Under the pieces are notes generated by a model. It saw only the letters and a program-made list of their open reading frames with translations, did not search any database and was not told the origin of the DNA. A stretch of DNA of 64,000 nucleotides, taken from contig JAOARC010000037.1 of assembly GCA_025210745.1 (NCBI GenBank), positions 62,001 to 126,000 of the forward strand, given 5' to 3'. Below are positions 9,058 through 17,534 of this stretch, piece by piece (within the stretch, counting starts at the first letter, position 1; each line of letters starts with the position of its first letter). A program made the position numbers and the translations under genes. Source of the DNA: Bacteriovoracaceae bacterium (GTDB lineage: Bacteria; Bdellovibrionota; Bacteriovoracia; Bacteriovoracales; Bacteriovoracaceae).

Positions 9058-9600
9058 ATGAAAAAATTATTAGTAGCAGCTTTACTAGTAACAAGTGCAT
9101 TTGCACACAACCACAACCCTAAGCACATGATCAAATTTGATGGATTTGCTGATGGTGGAGACTCGGCTTCTTTCGATATCTCTTCTTCTGTACAAGATGA
9201 CAAGAACACTGATACAGAAACAAAGAACTCAAGAGTAGCTTTAAATTATGCTTATTCTATTAATGGAACTTGGCAAGTTGGTGGACACTATGTAAACGAT
9301 ACAACAGCTCAAGCTCCAGTTTATGGAATTGATGTTTATTACAACTTAGAAGGAAGAGTAAACGATACTTGTTATGCTGCTTTACACTACTCAATGTCTA
9401 GCGAAGAAGATGTATTTGAAGCTAACACAATTGGTTTAGAGTACGGACACAGATTTAACGTTGGATCTTGGATGGGAATGCACTTAACTTTTGCTCCATC
9501 TGTTAACTACACAATGAATACTGTAACTCCAGATGGTGGTGAAGATATCACAACTAATGCTCTTGCATGGAACTGGATCAAGTTTGATTTATTATTCTAA
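9058..9600 (+). CDS. Small outer-membrane beta-barrel protein
   Basis: 180 residues. The signal peptide ends at SAFA (cleavage near residue 16), followed by HNHNPKH. The mature protein alternates hydrophobic and polar residues in strands (VALNYAYSINGTWQVGGHYV, TCYAALHYSMS, TIGLEYGHRFNV, MHLTFAPSVNYTM) and ends in an aromatic residue (FDLLF), as expected of an eight-stranded barrel inserted by BAM. Codon use is more biased toward frequent codons than in its neighbours, suggesting high expression. It is monocistronic: a long leader upstream and a strong terminator downstream. The function is unknown; OmpW- or OmpA-like porins or a surface adhesin are possible. Confidence 0.75.
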   Translation: MKKLLVAALLVTSAFAHNHNPKHMIKFDGFADGGDSASFDISSSVQDDKNTDTETKNSRVALNYAYSINGTWQVGGHYVNDTTAQAPVYGIDVYYNLEGRVNDTCYAALHYSMSSEEDVFEANTIGLEYGHRFNVGSWMGMHLTFAPSVNYTMNTVTPDGGEDITTNALAWNWIKFDLLF

Positions 9601-9625
9601 TTAAGGATTAATTAGTTTTAATATG

Positions 9626-9653
9626 GCCCTGGCTTTAAGTCAGGGCTTTTTTT
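9626..9653 (+). terminator. Rho-independent terminator after barrel gene
   Basis: Stem GCCCTG (9626-9631) with CAGGGC (9641-9646), a nine-base loop, then seven T. A strong, canonical intrinsic terminator 26 bases after the stop codon. Confidence 0.9.
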
Positions 9654-9806
9654 GTCCAAAATTTTGTGTTTAACGCTCCTCTTCGTCGCGTTTTCATTTT
9701 CAAAAGTGTAGAGATATCCTTGCTATCACCTTTCGGTGAAATGGTATGAAGACCGCTAACCCCTTGTAATTACATATACCCAACAAGAATTTGAATATTT
9801 TACTAA

Positions 9807-9835
9807 TTGTTTTACACACCAAACCGATGTATAAT
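9807..9835 (+). promoter_or_regulatory. bfd promoter
   Basis: TTGTTT (9807-9812), a 17-base spacer and a perfect TATAAT (9830-9835). The expected start is near 9842, leaving a short leader that contains the AGGAG of bfd. No convincing 19-bp Fur box overlaps it. Confidence 0.65.
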
Positions 9836-9858
9836 ATAATAGATAACAGGAGTTATAT

Positions 9859-10068
9859 ATGTACGTATGCATCTGTAAAGGAATTAGTGAAAAAGACATT
9901 GAAAGAGCAATGATTACTCATCAAAATACAAAAGATATCTTAAAGTCTTTAGGAGTAGGTTCTGACTGTGGTACATGTATGATTGATGCTATTGAATCAA
10001 TTAAATCTAAACAAAAAGCTCACAACACCTCACGCCAGACTGTACAAAAGCCAACAAATCTTAAATAA
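9859..10068 (+). CDS. bfd: Bacterioferritin-associated ferredoxin
   Basis: A 69-residue [2Fe-2S] protein that reduces the haem of bacterioferritin to release stored iron. The four ligands are in the expected arrangement: C4-x-C6 near the N-terminus and C37-x2-C40 (SDCGTCM). The fold segment between them (ISEKDIERAM) matches BFD_Fer2. AGGAG lies seven bases before the ATG. bfr follows 32 bp downstream, so donor and store are cotranscribed. Confidence 0.95.
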   Translation: MYVCICKGISEKDIERAMITHQNTKDILKSLGVGSDCGTCMIDAIESIKSKQKAHNTSRQTVQKPTNLK

Positions 10069-10100
10069 TATCCTTAAAATTACTATTTAAAAGGATATTT

Positions 10101-10580
10101 ATGAAAGGTAATGAAAAGATCTTAAAAGCGTTAAATGAAGTTTTAACTAAAGAACTAACTGCTATTAACCAATATTTTTTACATGCTAGAATGCTTCAAG
10201 ACTGGGGTCTAGAGAAACTAGGACAACTTGAGTATATGGCAAGTATCGATGAAATGAAGCACGCTGATGAGCTCATTAAAAGAATCCTTTTCTTAGAAGG
10301 ACTTCCAAACCTTCAAAAATTAAATAAACTTAGAATTGGTCAAAATGTAAAAGAAGTTTTAGAAGCTGATCTTGAAGTTGAGCATGAAGCTGTTCCATTT
10401 TTAAAAGAATGTATTACTTTATGTGAAGAAGAAAAAGACTATGGAACGAGAGACTTATTCTTAGAAATTCTAAAAAGTGAAGAAGAGCATGTTGATTGGT
10501 TAGAGACTCAGCATGGATTATTAATGAAAGTTGGTGAACAAAATTATATCCAAACTCAAATTGATCCTACAAAACAATAA
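10101..10580 (+). CDS. bfr: Bacterioferritin
   Basis: A 24-mer iron-storage ferritin of standard length (159 residues). All ferroxidase ligands fall at the classical positions: E18, E51, H54, E94, E127 and H130. Met52, which ligates the inter-subunit haem, is present, so this is a haem-type Bfr, consistent with the adjacent bfd. AAAGGA precedes the ATG. A bidirectional terminator closes the operon. Confidence 0.97.
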   Translation: MKGNEKILKALNEVLTKELTAINQYFLHARMLQDWGLEKLGQLEYMASIDEMKHADELIKRILFLEGLPNLQKLNKLRIGQNVKEVLEADLEVEHEAVPFLKECITLCEEEKDYGTRDLFLEILKSEEEHVDWLETQHGLLMKVGEQNYIQTQIDPTKQ

Positions 10581-10598
10581 AAAATAGATAGTAAAAAA

Positions 10599-10622
10599 GC
10601 CCGCTTTAAACGGGCTTTTTTA
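10599..10622. terminator. Bidirectional terminator between bfr and the convergent gene
   Basis: Stem GCCCG (10599-10603) with CGGGC (10611-10615), flanked by an A run on the left and a T run on the right, so it can act on both strands. It touches the stop codon of the minus-strand gene. Confidence 0.85.
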
Positions 10623-11741
10623 TAAACTTAAAATCGCTCTCGTTAAATACTTTATAGACTCGGAATCATCCATGCCACTAATCGGTGCTCCAAGACCTAC
10701 AAAATTTAAAGACTCATGAGAAGATTTCATAGAGTCAGCAAATTCATCTTTAATATTTTTGATAAAAGAATCATCTTCATAATGAATATGCTCTGTAACT
10801 TCTACTTTTGAAAAATTAGGTAGAATTCTTTCAATTGTTCTAGTCATTAAACGTATTTTCTTAGCTAGATCCTCTTCTGTTATTATATCTTCAGTTACAA
10901 ACATTAAACACGTTAACTTTTGTATATTTGCAGCTGGATCATAATCTTCAATATCAGCTATAAAGTGTCCCCACTCATGAGTTGCACTTTGAGGTAAAAA
11001 TAAAGTTCCACTATTTTCATAGATCTGGCCCTTACATTCAAAATGAACACTCAAAGATGTTCTTGTCTCTATTTGATTACAATAACTATGAACACTATCA
11101 TCTAATTTATCTTTATTTGAAACAAGAGAGTAAAATAGCTTTGGAGAACCTGCCCAATAAAGGTTTTCACATTCAAACTCTTCATTTTCAGAAGTAGTAA
11201 TCCTATAAAAAGCTTTTTCAACTAGATCAGTTGGGTCAATAAGTTCAATTTCTTCAATAAATTTTTGATGTTGATTAGCAAGAATATGATCATCAAGATT
11301 TTCTAGAACTTCACTCTCAAATAAGGCTTGCCACTTATAGTTATACTTTGAGCTTGTAAAAAAATCTTCATCTTCCATTAATGTAAATGGTTTTGCTCTT
11401 CCTCCAAAAGTATGAAATTTTGTATCTTTATAAAAACTAGGAGTTTCACTTTCTTTTAAAATTTCAAAACGTGGATTCTTAGATACAAGAAGCTCAGCAC
11501 AGGCTTCACTTCTAATTGTACCTATCTGGCATCTAAAAAAGTTCTCTACAAGCTTCTTAGTTAACATCGTCTTAGATATAAGACCTATACTTTCATCACT
11601 ATATTTTGACTTAAGATTTAAATATTTTAAAACAGCAAAAGCATCATCACCTATTACAAGATGTTTAAAATAAATCCTTTTGCCTATTTTAGATTCTTCT
11701 TCTTTAACTTTTTTTAAAGCTCTGATTCCAAAACCAGACAT
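10620..11741 (-). CDS. Hypothetical protein, degenerate FAD/amine-oxidase-like fold
   Basis: 373 residues without signal peptide or membrane helix. Three places recall flavin amine oxidases: a Rossmann-like first strand (LVIGDDAFAVLKYL), a late ENLYWAGSPKLFYSL block, and a C-terminal GLGAPISGMDDSESIKYL followed by a helix, the usual FAD-capping end. The dinucleotide glycine motif GxGxxG is absent, so FAD binding is doubtful. The region between is acidic and divergent. It stands alone, converging on bfr. The assignment is structural guesswork; treat the function as unknown. Confidence 0.6.
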   Translation of the reverse strand: MSGFGIRALKKVKEEESKIGKRIYFKHLVIGDDAFAVLKYLNLKSKYSDESIGLISKTMLTKKLVENFFRCQIGTIRSEACAELLVSKNPRFEILKESETPSFYKDTKFHTFGGRAKPFTLMEDEDFFTSSKYNYKWQALFESEVLENLDDHILANQHQKFIEEIELIDPTDLVEKAFYRITTSENEEFECENLYWAGSPKLFYSLVSNKDKLDDSVHSYCNQIETRTSLSVHFECKGQIYENSGTLFLPQSATHEWGHFIADIEDYDPAANIQKLTCLMFVTEDIITEEDLAKKIRLMTRTIERILPNFSKVEVTEHIHYEDDSFIKNIKDEFADSMKSSHESLNFVGLGAPISGMDDSESIKYLTRAILSL

Positions 11742-11764
11742 GTGTGTGTCCCCTTTTTTAAAAG

Positions 11765-13231
11765 CTATTTTATTGCCAATTTATCACCTGGTAATATCAT
11801 TCTTCTTTTTACTAATTTATGATTTGATCTAATAATTGTGTTAATTCCTACACCTGTTTTTCTGGCAATACTCCAAAGATTATCACCCTTTTTAACCGTA
11901 TAAAATTGTTTAGGACTTGCTATCTTTCTTCCTTTTTTCATTCCTCTTCTTATCCATCTTTGATAAGCCCTTCTTCTTCTAACACTTTTTCTAGGTTTTT
12001 CATAAAGGTCAGCATATAATCTATTTTTTCTAGAATGATCGGCTCTAAAAGGAAGCCTTATCGCCGTTTTTGGAAATAATCTCTTATTTTTTGGAAATCC
12101 ATTTAATGTTTCCAATATTTTTACAGGAACTTTAAACTTTCTCGATACATGCTTAAGACTTGCGTAACCTTTAAGTTGATAAATTTTATAATCATTTGCT
12201 TGGACAACTGTTTTATCTACAACAAGATCCCAGTTTTTCTTTATTCCCACAGGAACTCTTACTTTATAATTTCCTTTCTTAGGTGGAACCTGCCATCTTG
12301 TTAATTCAGGATTATATTTTTTTATTTCCTTAAAACTAGTTCCTATTACACTAGCTAAATTATAAAGATCTGTATTTTCTAAAACTGTAATTTCTTCAAA
12401 ATCAAGAGGCTTATCAAATTCGATATCATCAAATCCAAAGCTCTCTAAGTTTTTTCCAATGATTGCAAGTGCCATAATCTTTGGAACATAGTTTTTTGTT
12501 TCAGCTCTAAGATATCTTCCTTTTCTAATTTTCCAAAAGTTCTTAGTTCTATATCTTCTAATTGCTCTTTTGATTTTTCCTTCACCAGCGTTATAACCAG
12601 CCATTGCTAGTTCCCATGAGCCAAACATATCATAAAGAACAGTTAAATAATCACTTGCTGCAACTGTCGCTTTTAGAGGATCTCTTCTTTCATCTAAGAA
12701 AAAACCTACTTCAAGACCAAATTTTCTTCCCGTAAAAGGCATGAACTGCCACGGACCTACAGCTTTGGCCCAACTTCTAGCATGATTTTGAAAACCACTT
12801 TCTGCCATAGCTAAATATATTAGATCTCTTGGCATATTTTTATTATTTAAAATCTTAGATAAAACCGGCCCATATCTTCCCGATCTTTTAGCGTATCTTT
12901 TAAAGCTTTTTTTGCCTCTTCCAGTAAAGTACTTAATCCACATTTTTGTGTACTTGTTATAAACAACAGGAATATCAAAGTACTTATTTTTAAGATTTAA
13001 GTGCTCTGCTCCAAAAAGAAAATAACTTTTTTTGCCAGATTTTCTAATTTCATTATCTCCAGCACTACCTTTAATGCATCCATTACATCCTACCTCTACG
13101 CTATCAACAAGATGCTTTTGAACTCTTAGATTCTTATTGGATTTCTTTTGCTCTACACCTTTGCTTTGTTCTTGAGTAGTCGCACAACTAACTAGTGCCA
13201 AAAATAATAAAAAATTTGCAATTTTTTTCAC
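11765..13231 (-). CDS. mltD: MltD-like membrane-bound lytic murein transglycosylase (SLT + LysM)
   Basis: Cleaves peptidoglycan glycan strands to 1,6-anhydro products. The lipoprotein signal VKKIANFLLFLALVSC gives an outer-membrane anchor. The SLT domain follows, with catalytic Glu in YLAMAESGFQNHA and the motifs VGPWQFMPFTGRKFGL and AMAGYNAGEGKI. The second half holds a LysM-like segment (DLYNLASVIGTS) and a canonical C-terminal LysM (FYTVKKGDNLWSIARKTG). It is very basic and Arg/Lys-rich between domains. Start: AAGGAGAAAGA lies directly before GTG at 13229-13231; two upstream in-frame ATGs (13255, 13246) precede or overlap this ribosome site and are rejected. Confidence 0.9.
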   Translation of the reverse strand: MKKIANFLLFLALVSCATTQEQSKGVEQKKSNKNLRVQKHLVDSVEVGCNGCIKGSAGDNEIRKSGKKSYFLFGAEHLNLKNKYFDIPVVYNKYTKMWIKYFTGRGKKSFKRYAKRSGRYGPVLSKILNNKNMPRDLIYLAMAESGFQNHARSWAKAVGPWQFMPFTGRKFGLEVGFFLDERRDPLKATVAASDYLTVLYDMFGSWELAMAGYNAGEGKIKRAIRRYRTKNFWKIRKGRYLRAETKNYVPKIMALAIIGKNLESFGFDDIEFDKPLDFEEITVLENTDLYNLASVIGTSFKEIKKYNPELTRWQVPPKKGNYKVRVPVGIKKNWDLVVDKTVVQANDYKIYQLKGYASLKHVSRKFKVPVKILETLNGFPKNKRLFPKTAIRLPFRADHSRKNRLYADLYEKPRKSVRRRRAYQRWIRRGMKKGRKIASPKQFYTVKKGDNLWSIARKTGVGINTIIRSNHKLVKRRMILPGDKLAIK

Positions 13232-13397
13232 TCTTTCTCCTTCCATAGAATGCATGTGAAATTTTTTGTTTAGTATTAATCATCCGTTAATAGACACGAT
13301 TTGTCACGAAAGAATCAGCAATTAGTGCCCATAGTTAGAATGGGTATTCATTTTATATTATCATAGTAAGAGAAGGCATTTACAAAGGTGGAGTATT

Positions 13398-13907
13398 TTG
13401 CTTAGGAACTTAGTTTTCTTATTTATTTTCAATAACTTATGCTTCGCAAAAGTGGAGCCACCAAACTACAATTTTTCTGTAGATGAACTTAGTAAATTCT
13501 ATCCAGGAAAGAAGTTAGAGGAGCTTCTCAAGGAGTATCCAAACTCTAAAATTCAAAGCAATAATGGTGGGGCTATTATTAGAAAATTTTATGTAACCCA
13601 TAAGCAATATAAGTTTCCAGTATTAGTACAAGCTAGAGCCGGTGTTATTCTAGATTTCTATGCTAGATTACCTGCTTATTTTCTTCACGACGTATTTCAC
13701 CAGTCGTTAATTAACAGATATGGGAAACAAAATAAGTATAAAAAAGTTGAAGAATCAGCTGTCTATATTTGGACTAAGAGATCCGACTTTAAGATTATAT
13801 ATAGCGGAGGATGCTCTATAACTTGCTACCCTGTTTTTCTATCAATTATTGGAAAAGCTGCAACTGTATCAGGTGGATTTACACCGATTATTGAAACTAT
13901 GAATTAG
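13398..13907 (+). CDS. Exported hypothetical protein
   Basis: 169 residues from a TTG start preceded by AAAGGTGGAG. The signal peptide is LRNLVFLFIFNNLCFA, with cleavage after A near residue 17. The mature part contains FYPGKKLEELLKEYPNSKI and YIWTKRSDFKIIYSGGCS, a mix of helices and strands with a Cys pair (CSITC) that could form a disulfide. No family recognised. The 3' end overlaps the convergent gene by 11 bp. Confidence 0.7.
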   Translation: MLRNLVFLFIFNNLCFAKVEPPNYNFSVDELSKFYPGKKLEELLKEYPNSKIQSNNGGAIIRKFYVTHKQYKFPVLVQARAGVILDFYARLPAYFLHDVFHQSLINRYGKQNKYKKVEESAVYIWTKRSDFKIIYSGGCSITCYPVFLSIIGKAATVSGGFTPIIETMN

Positions 13908-14661
13908 CTCTAGGCTCAAAGTTTTTTTCAGGATATGAAAATGCACTTAAAATTTTTGTCACCTTTAAAAGATTCGTTCTCATTATATATACGCTACTTA
14001 ATGAACTAAATACACACGTATGAGTCGCTAAGAAACTATACATCATTTCCTTAGACATAGATCTTTGTTCTTGTTTTTGAAAACTATCAAGCCGACCAAT
14101 ATTTAATGAAGAATCAAAGTCGGTTACTTCCCCCTCACTATATACTTTGTTGGCATCTATATCGATAAAGAAGCACTCAGACTGAGATACAACAGGCTTT
14201 GTTACAATTAAAGTACTCTGAGCTTTCACTCCCCAGAATGAAAGAACTCCATACTTTGTTAAAGCAGCACTAATGATTCTATTATAAAAGAACTTAAGTC
14301 CTTCAAAACTACAATCCTCTACAAGAGCGACCTGCCAGTTTACCTTTGAAAGTGAGATTAAAGCACTAGCACATCCTTTCTTATAATATTGAAAAGCTGC
14401 ACCCGATTGGCTTAGTACCTCATCTTGATATAATCCATCTAGTGCTGAAGTTAGCTTTGCACTGGCTTTATTTATTGCGATAATCGTACAGCTATCTTTA
14501 GCTGTTGAGGCTCTTTTAACACTCTTATAGTCTACGCTTGTAAAGCCTAGCTTAAATAATAGGTCTGTCTGAGAGTCATAAAGTGCTCTATCAGCAAACT
14601 GTAAATAGATATTAAATCTACTATCATTTTGAAATTTAAGATAAATTAATTCACTTCTCAT
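13897..14661 (-). CDS. Hypothetical protein
   Basis: About 254 residues, no signal peptide. GAGGAAGC lies six bases before the ATG at 14659-14661, so this start is preferred to the in-frame ATG at 14673. Segments such as KDSCTIIAINKASAKL and SALISLSKVNWQVALVED alternate strands and helices like a Rossmann-type fold, but no nucleotide motif is visible. It lies between two exported or ribosomal units and shares no obvious operon. Function unknown. Confidence 0.65.
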   Translation of the reverse strand: MRSELIYLKFQNDSRFNIYLQFADRALYDSQTDLLFKLGFTSVDYKSVKRASTAKDSCTIIAINKASAKLTSALDGLYQDEVLSQSGAAFQYYKKGCASALISLSKVNWQVALVEDCSFEGLKFFYNRIISAALTKYGVLSFWGVKAQSTLIVTKPVVSQSECFFIDIDANKVYSEGEVTDFDSSLNIGRLDSFQKQEQRSMSKEMMYSFLATHTCVFSSLSSVYIMRTNLLKVTKILSAFSYPEKNFEPRANS

Positions 14662-14756
14662 AAGCTTCCTCATTAATCTTATCGCTTATTACGCAAAGCA
14701 AAATTAATTTATAGTAACTTTTTGTTTAGAAGGGCAAAGTTTGCCTGATCCAGGAG

Positions 14757-14785
14757 TTGACATCTATCCATAAAAGGCTTAAAAG
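14757..14785 (+). promoter_or_regulatory. rplU-rpmA promoter
   Basis: A perfect -35 TTGACA (14757-14762), a 17-base spacer and TAAAAG (14780-14785). The -10 is weak, but spacing and position upstream of a ribosomal-protein operon fit. It leaves a leader of about 70 bases. Confidence 0.55.
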
Positions 14786-14811
14786 ATAGTGTTAAAAAAG
14801 GAAGATCTATT

Positions 14812-14841
14812 CTAGGGCTAAGCAGCTTTATGCTCCCCTAG
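14812..14841 (+). promoter_or_regulatory. rplU leader hairpin
   Basis: CTAGGG (14812-14817) pairs with CCCTAG (14836-14841), and inside it AGCA (14821-14824) pairs with TGCT (14831-14834), giving a two-tier hairpin that ends ten bases before the AAGGAG of rplU. Leaders of ribosomal-protein operons often bind the encoded protein for feedback control. That L21 binds here is inference. Confidence 0.5.
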
Positions 14842-14861
14842 TTAGGCGTAAGGAGAATTAA

Positions 14862-15167
14862 ATGTACGGAATCGTAGAAATCAAAGGTCACCAGTACAGA
14901 GTTAAAGAAGGTGACATCATTGATGTTCAAAAAATGGAAGGTGAAGTTGGATCTAAAGTTGAGTTAGACCAAGTTCTTTTTATCGGTGGTGACAGCCCAA
15001 AAGTTGGAACACCAGTAGTTTCTGGAGCAAAAGTAAATGCTGAAATTATCAGACAAGCTCGTTCTAGAAAGGTAATTGTTTTAAGAAGAAGTCCAGGAAA
15101 ATACATTAAAAAGAATGGACACAGACAACATTATACGGCCCTTAAAATTACAGGGATTAAAGCTTAA
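14862..15167 (+). CDS. rplU: 50S ribosomal protein L21
   Basis: 101 residues, full length. It starts YGIVEIKGHQYRVKEGD and ends RHGHRQ-like (KKNGHRQHYTALKITGI), the L21 signature. It binds 23S rRNA in the large subunit. AAGGAG precedes the ATG. First gene of the rplU-rpmA unit. Confidence 0.98.
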   Translation: MYGIVEIKGHQYRVKEGDIIDVQKMEGEVGSKVELDQVLFIGGDSPKVGTPVVSGAKVNAEIIRQARSRKVIVLRRSPGKYIKKNGHRQHYTALKITGIKA

Positions 15168-15190
15168 TTTAAGAATTCAGGAGATATACA

Positions 15191-15445
15191 ATGGCTCATA
15201 AAAAATCAGGTGGTAGTACTAGTAACGGCCGTGATTCTAACCCAAAGATGAGAGGGGTTAAGAAATTCGGTGGACAAGTAGTTAGAACAGGAAACATTAT
15301 TGTTCGTCAAAAAGGAACAAAGTTTCACGCAGGTCCAGGTGTTAAAATGGCAAATGACTTTACATTATTTGCTATGACAGAAGGACACGTTAAGTTTTCT
15401 TATTACAATAAGAAAATGAAAATGGTTTCTGTAATACCAGCTTAA
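15191..15445 (+). CDS. rpmA: 50S ribosomal protein L27
   Basis: 84 residues. The N-terminus [16 protein letters not shown] is the classical L27 tail that reaches toward the peptidyl-transferase centre; no N-terminal extension that would need protease trimming (as in Firmicutes) is present. The motif [18 protein letters not shown] matches the family. CAGGAG lies upstream of the ATG, 23 bp after rplU. An intrinsic terminator follows. Confidence 0.98.
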   Translation: MAHKKSGGSTSNGRDSNPKMRGVKKFGGQVVRTGNIIVRQKGTKFHAGPGVKMANDFTLFAMTEGHVKFSYYNKKMKMVSVIPA

Positions 15446-15471
15446 TCAAAAGTTAAAATTATTTTAGATAA

Positions 15472-15498
15472 AGCCTCCTTTTTAGGGGGCTTTTTTTT
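15472..15498 (+). terminator. Terminator after rpmA
   Basis: Stem AGCCTCC with GGGGGCT (one G-T pair), loop TTTTTA, then a run of T. It separates the ribosomal-protein unit from obg. Confidence 0.88.
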
Positions 15499-15584
15499 AT
15501 GTATTTTTTACAGTAAAAGTTTCACAAACGACCTCTAAACCTATATAAAGGCATAATTTTATAATTTAGGAACGAAGCTTAAAA

Positions 15585-16631
15585 ATGAAGTTTATCGACG
15601 AAGTAAAAATTGAAGTATACTCCGGTAAAGGAGGAGATGGAGCATCTAGCTTTAGAAGGGAAAAATTTGTCCCTTACGGTGGTCCTGATGGTGGAAATGG
15701 CGGAGTCGGTGGAAATATCATTCTTCAAGGTGATGAAAATTTAAACACTCTTGTTCACTTTAGAGGGAGAAAGGTTTTCAAAGCTGATGATGGAAAAAAC
15801 GGAGCTGGTCGCCAAATGGATGGGCATGCTGGAGAAGATATCATTTTAAAAGTTCCAGTTGGGACTCTTGTTTATCATACTGATACGGGTGATCTTCTTG
15901 AAGACATCACAGAACATGGACAACAAAAGTTACTTGCTCAAGGTGGACGTGGTGGTCTTGGAAATACATACTTTAAGACATCAACAAACCAAGCTCCAAG
16001 ATATGCTCAAGAAGGTGAAACAGGTCAATTCTTTCCTTTAAGATTAGAGCTAAAACTAATTGCTGATATTGCTTTAGTTGGTCTTCCTAATGCTGGAAAA
16101 TCTACTTTAATTTCTAGTATCTCTGAAGCAAAACCAAAAATTGCTGACTATCCTTTTACAACATTAGAACCTAACTTAGGTGTAGTTGTTGTTGATAAGG
16201 AGAACTCTTTAGTTGTAGCTGACATTCCAGGACTAATTGAGGATGCTTCAATTGGAAAGGGATTAGGTCATCAATTTTTAAAACATATTGAAAGGACATC
16301 AGCTCTTGTTCATTTAATTGATTGTTCTATGTTACTTGAGCCATATGAAGCTTTAGATGACTATTCAACAATTAAGAACGAACTTTTAAAATATAATGAA
16401 GATGTATTTTATAATCGCGTAGAGATTATCTGTCTTACAAAGATAGATGCTATGAGTGAAGATGAAATCTCAAAGTTTCAAAAGTATATGGAAGAGTCTT
16501 TAGAAAAAAAGGTTCTACCAATTTCAAGTGTCTCTGGAAGAAATTTAGAAGTATTAAAAAGATTAATGTTAAAGACTAAGGGATTTGAATTCCCAAATAA
16601 GGAAAATGTAAATGAGCAATCCGTACGTTAA
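15585..16631 (+). CDS. obgE: GTPase Obg/CgtA
   Basis: Ribosome-associated GTPase acting in 50S assembly and stringent-type control. The Gly-rich N-terminal Obg fold (GKGGDGASSFRREKFVPYGG, GGVGGN, GRGGLGN) precedes the G domain: P-loop GLPNAGKSTL near 166-175, switch YPFTTLEPNLG, DIPGLIEDAS, then the TKID base motif and ISS. The 348-residue length lacks a C-terminal OCT domain. rsfS starts inside the gene (20-bp overlap). RsfS and RlmH follow, so the cluster serves large-subunit maturation. Confidence 0.97.
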   Translation: MKFIDEVKIEVYSGKGGDGASSFRREKFVPYGGPDGGNGGVGGNIILQGDENLNTLVHFRGRKVFKADDGKNGAGRQMDGHAGEDIILKVPVGTLVYHTDTGDLLEDITEHGQQKLLAQGGRGGLGNTYFKTSTNQAPRYAQEGETGQFFPLRLELKLIADIALVGLPNAGKSTLISSISEAKPKIADYPFTTLEPNLGVVVVDKENSLVVADIPGLIEDASIGKGLGHQFLKHIERTSALVHLIDCSMLLEPYEALDDYSTIKNELLKYNEDVFYNRVEIICLTKIDAMSEDEISKFQKYMEESLEKKVLPISSVSGRNLEVLKRLMLKTKGFEFPNKENVNEQSVR

Positions 16632-17073
16632 AAAAGAAGTAGCAAAGATTATTTCAAATGAAAGCTTAGAGTATCCATTAAATACAGCAATGGCATCTTG
16701 TTGGATTATTGCAAACTTTAAAGGTGTAAATATCAAACTTTTAGATTCAAGCCAAACGAGCTCATTATGTGATTACAATATTATTGCAACAGCAGAAAAT
16801 CATATTCAAGCAAGAACGATGGTTGATGAGATTCTAGCCAATACATTACCAGAAGGAACTGAAGCAAAATCAATTGAAGGTGTTGAAGCTGGAGATTGGA
16901 TTCTTTTAGATCTTGGTGATGTTATTATTCATATCTTTGATGAAAATTCTAGAGAAGTATATGATCTTGATGGGCTTTGGTCAGATCTTGCATCGATTGA
17001 TATTCCAACTGAATACTATCACGGTTCAAGTGAAATAGAGCAAAAGTTAGAGACGGCTGAAAGCTATTTCTAA
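16612..17073 (+). CDS. rsfS: Ribosome silencing factor RsfS
   Basis: Binds L14 and blocks subunit joining under starvation. The diagnostic block is GDWILLDLGDVIIHIF followed by REVYDLDGLW. Upstream sequence shows the expected alpha-beta arrangement (WIIANFKGVNIKLLD, AENHIQARTMVDEI). 153 residues; the C-terminal tail after LWSDL is longer than in the shortest homologues. It overlaps obg by 20 bp at the front and rlmH by 1 bp at the back, so translation is probably coupled. Confidence 0.92.
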   Translation: MSNPYVKKEVAKIISNESLEYPLNTAMASCWIIANFKGVNIKLLDSSQTSSLCDYNIIATAENHIQARTMVDEILANTLPEGTEAKSIEGVEAGDWILLDLGDVIIHIFDENSREVYDLDGLWSDLASIDIPTEYYHGSSEIEQKLETAESYF

Positions 17074-17534
17074 TGGCCACAAATTGCCATCTTATTGTTG
17101 TTGGAAAGCTTAAATCAAAAGAGCTAGAAGCAATAGAAAATGATTATCTAAAAAGAATTAGTAATCCAAACCTTAAAATTCATGAAGTAAAAGCTAGTGC
17201 TGATAATAAAGATCAGGAAGGAAAGTCTGTCTTAAAAAAAGCTTTAGACATATCTAAAGGGTCTGCCTACCAGCTTATCATTATGAGTGAATGGGGGGTG
17301 GAATATACGAGCAAAGATTTTTCAAAGTTTGTCTTTAATAAGCTTGAAGATCAAAGGCCTCTTATTTTTGTCATCTGCGGAGCTGAGGGCCCAAGTGATG
17401 AATTAATAAATGAGTCTACTGGTAAGCTATCCTTATCTAAACTTACCTTTCCCCACAAGATTGCAAGGGTTCTCTTTGTTGAACAGTTTTATCGTGCTAT
17501 AACTATAAAGAACAATCATCCTTATCATAACTAA
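17073..17534 (+). CDS. rlmH: 23S rRNA pseudouridine-1915 N3-methyltransferase RlmH
   Basis: SPOUT methylase acting on helix 69 of assembled 70S ribosomes. 153 residues. Key blocks: IVVGKLKSKELEAIENDYLKR, YQLIIMSEWGVEYTSKDF, FVICGAEGPSDEL (SAM knot) and the C-terminal LTFPHKIARVLFVEQFYRA and NHPYHN, all standard. Its ATG overlaps the TAA of rsfS. rsfS and rlmH are commonly adjacent. The 3' end shares CTAA with the convergent signal-peptidase-like gene. Confidence 0.97.
   Translation: MATNCHLIVVGKLKSKELEAIENDYLKRISNPNLKIHEVKASADNKDQEGKSVLKKALDISKGSAYQLIIMSEWGVEYTSKDFSKFVFNKLEDQRPLIFVICGAEGPSDELINESTGKLSLSKLTFPHKIARVLFVEQFYRAITIKNNHPYHN

Noticed and set aside
9698..9712. Third AAGTGTAG-like match resembling the TTGACG-TACACT promoters
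   Set aside because: No -35 at the right distance on the minus strand and no gene start downstream.
9700..9860. Fur box upstream of bfd
   Set aside because: No 19-bp match of useful quality; only AT-rich sequence.
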